From positions 1,240,001 to 1,304,000 of the forward strand of contig NZ_NEVU01000003.1 in assembly GCF_002261355.1 (NCBI RefSeq): a stretch of 64,000 bases of DNA, in the 5' to 3' direction. The notes beneath the pieces are model-generated. The model was not told the DNA's origin, searched no databases, and worked only from the letters and a program-made list of their open reading frames with translations. A program made the position numbers and the translations under genes. The stretch comes from Bordetella genomosp. 12. Its GTDB lineage: Bacteria > Pseudomonadota > Gammaproteobacteria > Burkholderiales > Burkholderiaceae_B. Below, piece after piece: positions 61,939-64,000 of the stretch. Each line of letters opens with the position of its first letter. Positions within the stretch are counted from its first letter, which is position 1.

Positions 61939-62906
61939 AGCGCGGCTCCGCTCTGGCGCACGATGGGCGCCCAGGCCAAGGCCTGACGGCTGACGAAGTC
62001 GGCGAAATCCGCCGGGCTTTTGCGGTCCAGCACAAATCCCTGGGCCAGCAGTTTGGCGCGGATGTCCGCGTCGGCCAGTACTTGCGACGTGGCCTGATCC
62101 AGCCGCTGCACCACGGCCTCGGGCACGCCGGCGGGGCCGGATATTCCCACGAAGTTTTCGGCGATCAACTCCGGCAACCCGAGCTCGCCCACCGCCGGGA
62201 TCTGCGGCGCCTGCGGCACGCGCTCGGCCGTCGTCACGGCCAGCAGGCGCAATTGGCCCGAGCGCAGAAACGGCAGGTTCTGCGGCAAGGCATCCACTGC
62301 GACCCGGATCTGACCGCCCAGCAGATCATTGCGCATCGCCCCCGAGCCCTTGTAAGGAATGTGCTGCAGCCGCAGCCCGGCGCGCTGGGCATAGATTTCG
62401 CCCACGATCTGCCCCACCGAGGCCAGGCCGCCGCTGCCGTACTGCACCGCTTCGGGCTGCGCCCGTATCCAGGCCGTCAGTTCGGCCAAACTCCCGACGG
62501 GCACGTCGGGACGAACGACAAACGCCGTCGGCACCGCACCGACATAGGCGATATGCCGAAAACTCGTCACGGGATCGTAGCTGCGTCCCGGCATCAGGGC
62601 CGGCGAGATCGACAGCGGCGCGGAATTCGACATCAACAAGGTGTAGCCATCGGCTGGCGCCTGCGCCACCAGCGCCGCGCCCAGCGTGGAGCCGGCGCCG
62701 GGCTTGTTCTCGATCACGACGCTCTGGCCCAGACGCTCGGCCAGCGCCGGCGCGATCAGTCGCGCGGCGATGTCGCTGGCGCCGCCGGGCGGAAACGTCA
62801 CGATCACACGCACGGGGCGTTGCGGCCAGGAAGCCGAGGCGCGCGCCAGGCGCGACAGCGGCAGCGCGGCGCTGGCAAGGAGGAGTTGGCGGCGGGAAAA
62901 CATCAT
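61935..62906 (-). CDS. Bug family tripartite tricarboxylate transporter substrate-binding protein
   Basis: About 323 residues with a signal peptide ('SRRQLLLASAALPLSRLARA'). The ligand loop 'VTFPPGGASDIAARLIAP' and 'VVIENKPGAGSTLGAALVAQA' are the Bug blocks; 'HIPYKGSGAMRNDLLGGQI' follows. Two adjacent ATGs at 62906 and 62903. First gene of a short operon with the BMP-like gene; no membrane component is near, as usual for this expanded family. Ligand unknown. Confidence 0.9.
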   Translation of the reverse strand: MMFSRRQLLLASAALPLSRLARASASWPQRPVRVIVTFPPGGASDIAARLIAPALAERLGQSVVIENKPGAGSTLGAALVAQAPADGYTLLMSNSAPLSISPALMPGRSYDPVTSFRHIAYVGAVPTAFVVRPDVPVGSLAELTAWIRAQPEAVQYGSGGLASVGQIVGEIYAQRAGLRLQHIPYKGSGAMRNDLLGGQIRVAVDALPQNLPFLRSGQLRLLAVTTAERVPQAPQIPAVGELGLPELIAENFVGISGPAGVPEAVVQRLDQATSQVLADADIRAKLLAQGFVLDRKSPADFADFVSRQALAWAPIVRQSGAAL

Positions 62907-62991
62907 GAAGGCTCGGCGAAAAAGCCCTCACTCTAGGAAACCCGCACACGCGCGACAAAGACTTTATGGCCTTTTGTTTATGGGTGTTTGC

Positions 62992-64000
62992 TTATGCGCT
63001 AGCGCCCAGGAACAGCGTGAAGCGGGTCCCGCGCGCGGGACCCTCGCGCGCGGAGTCCACCGTCAGTTTCCAGCCCTGCATATCGCAGACCTGTTTGGCG
63101 ATGGCCAGCCCCAGCCCGCGCGGCAGCTCATGGTCATTGGGAGCGTTGCCGGTATCGTGCAGGCGGCTGCTGTAATAGCGCTGAAACACAAAGGGCAGCT
63201 CTTCGGGCGCGATACCGCGGCCATCGTCGGCCAGCACCAGATTGCCGGCCCCATCCAGACTGGCGCGCAGCTGCGCGGGCGCGGCGTGTTCGATGGCATT
63301 GCGCACCAGGTTGCGCAGCACCGTCAGCAGCGCATAGCGGTCCAGCTGCCTTGCGGCCTCGGCGTCGATATCGTTGGCAAAGCTCAGGCCCGCCAGTTCG
63401 GCGCTGCCGGCAAAGCCCTGCCAGGCGGCCTGCATGCAATCGGCCAGCTTGACGCTCTCGGGCGCGCGCGGCTCTTCGCGCGCCATGGCGCGGGCGCTCT
63501 CGAGCGAGGAGGAAATGCTGTCGACGTCGCCGACGATGCGGGCCAGCCGGCGTTGCGTATCGGCCGGCAGGCGCAGGTCCATCTGCATCATCTCGCTGTC
63601 GGAGCGGATGCTGGCCAGCGGCGTGCGGATTTCATGGCTCAGGTTGGCGGCGAACTCACGCTGGCGCGCGATGGACCGGTCCACCTGGTTCTGCACCCGG
63701 TTAAAGGCCTCGACCAGACGGCCGGCCTCGTCATCGCGCGTGACCGCCATGTCCGGCGCGCCGGGCGCCCAGTTGGCGAGATGGTCGGTCACGTCGAGCA
63801 AGGGCCCCACCACATACCCCGCCAGGCGGCGCGCCAGGCCATAGGCCACGACGATGCAGACCGCCCCCACGCCCAGCACGAAGAGCCCGAAATTCTGCAC
63901 CCGCTCTTCGTTGTCGGTCGCGTCGTACATAACATAGACCTTGCCTCGGCCCTGGCTGGCATCGGCCACCATGACATGCCAGGTATCGGAACCGGGCTCG
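62992..64000 (-). CDS. Sensor histidine kinase (C-terminal part)
   Basis: Runs off the right edge; about 335 codons are visible and the frame is open to 64000. A membrane segment ('FGLFVLGVGAVCIVVAYGLARRL') and HAMP-like linker ('GPLLDVTDHLANW') are followed by the H box 'LSHEIRTPLASI', N box 'LRNLVRNAIEHA', G1 'LADDGRGIAPEE', and G2 'GLGLAIAK'. The periplasmic sensor and the usual response-regulator partner lie beyond the window. Signal unknown. Confidence 0.9.
   Translation of the reverse strand, partial: EPGSDTWHVMVADASQGRGKVYVMYDATDNEERVQNFGLFVLGVGAVCIVVAYGLARRLAGYVVGPLLDVTDHLANWAPGAPDMAVTRDDEAGRLVEAFNRVQNQVDRSIARQREFAANLSHEIRTPLASIRSDSEMMQMDLRLPADTQRRLARIVGDVDSISSSLESARAMAREEPRAPESVKLADCMQAAWQGFAGSAELAGLSFANDIDAEAARQLDRYALLTVLRNLVRNAIEHAAPAQLRASLDGAGNLVLADDGRGIAPEELPFVFQRYYSSRLHDTGNAPNDHELPRGLGLAIAKQVCDMQGWKLTVDSAREGPARGTRFTLFLGASA

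Overview
The window looks like the chromosome of a high-GC betaproteobacterium, most likely Alcaligenaceae (Bordetella/Achromobacter type). Two periplasmic receptors of the Bug family, the dense LysR/GntR-controlled catabolic clusters and the gene order lolB-ispE-tRNA-Gln-prs-rplY-pth-ychF all point there. The genus assignment is inference; no rRNA is present.

Layout. (1) 1-7.8 kb, plus strand: a dipeptide/nickel-type ABC importer (receptor tail, two permeases, fused double ATPase) followed by a DszC/SfnB-like flavoprotein, a PEP-mutase/isocitrate-lyase-type lyase and an NtaA/DszA-type FMN monooxygenase. This is probably an uptake-and-oxidation pathway for an unknown small molecule. (2) 8-11.75 kb: a Bug receptor, a Cys-type sulfatase and a GlcD-type FAD oxidase. 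(3) 11.8-15.6 kb: a Rieske oxygenase and its PDR-type reductase, a small membrane protein and a divergent GntR regulator, with two matching operator-like sites. (4) 15.6-19 kb: an MFS carrier, a class II aldolase and a divergent LysR gene over a near-perfect palindrome.

(5) About 19.1-42.5 kb is a lower-GC, patchwork defence island. From left to right it holds a Fic AMPylase behind four phased TGGGGTA sites; a P4-type integrase killed by an 8-bp duplication and truncation; a complete ABC-three-component (ABC-3C) conflict system; a decayed IS66 left half; a Septu-like ATPase/HNH pair; a complete four-gene type II CBASS operon (2TM-SAVED effector, CD-NTase, E2-E1 Cap2, JAB Cap3); a candidate structured small RNA with its own TATAAT box and terminator; a fragment of an Rrf2 regulator; a tight four-gene operon (two unknown proteins, AbrB-like protein, HAD hydrolase) divergent from an XRE regulator across a perfect inverted repeat; and a cassette of three large tyrosine-recombinase-like genes plus a small coiled-coil protein, in the style of Tn554 tnpABC or the gamma-mobile-trio elements. 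The third recombinase gene is split by an in-frame TAA. The cassette abuts the ychF terminator, and the ychF 3' end is partly duplicated there.

(6) 42.5-51.4 kb is conserved backbone: ychF, CPBP protease, pth, rplY, prs, tRNA-Gln, ispE, lolB, a TPR secreted protein and divergent mutM. (7) 51.4-58.2 kb: an MBL-fold protein with its own sigma70-like promoter, an FAD monooxygenase, a DUF2783 protein, a LysR gene, and hmgA-fahA for homogentisate breakdown. (8) 58.2-64 kb, minus strand: an LTA-synthase-type membrane sulfatase-fold protein, a FadR-type regulator, a BMP-like protein, a Bug receptor and a sensor kinase that runs off the window.

Starts were chosen by eye from ribosome-binding sites and overlaps. 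Family names come from motif recognition only, since no database search was possible.
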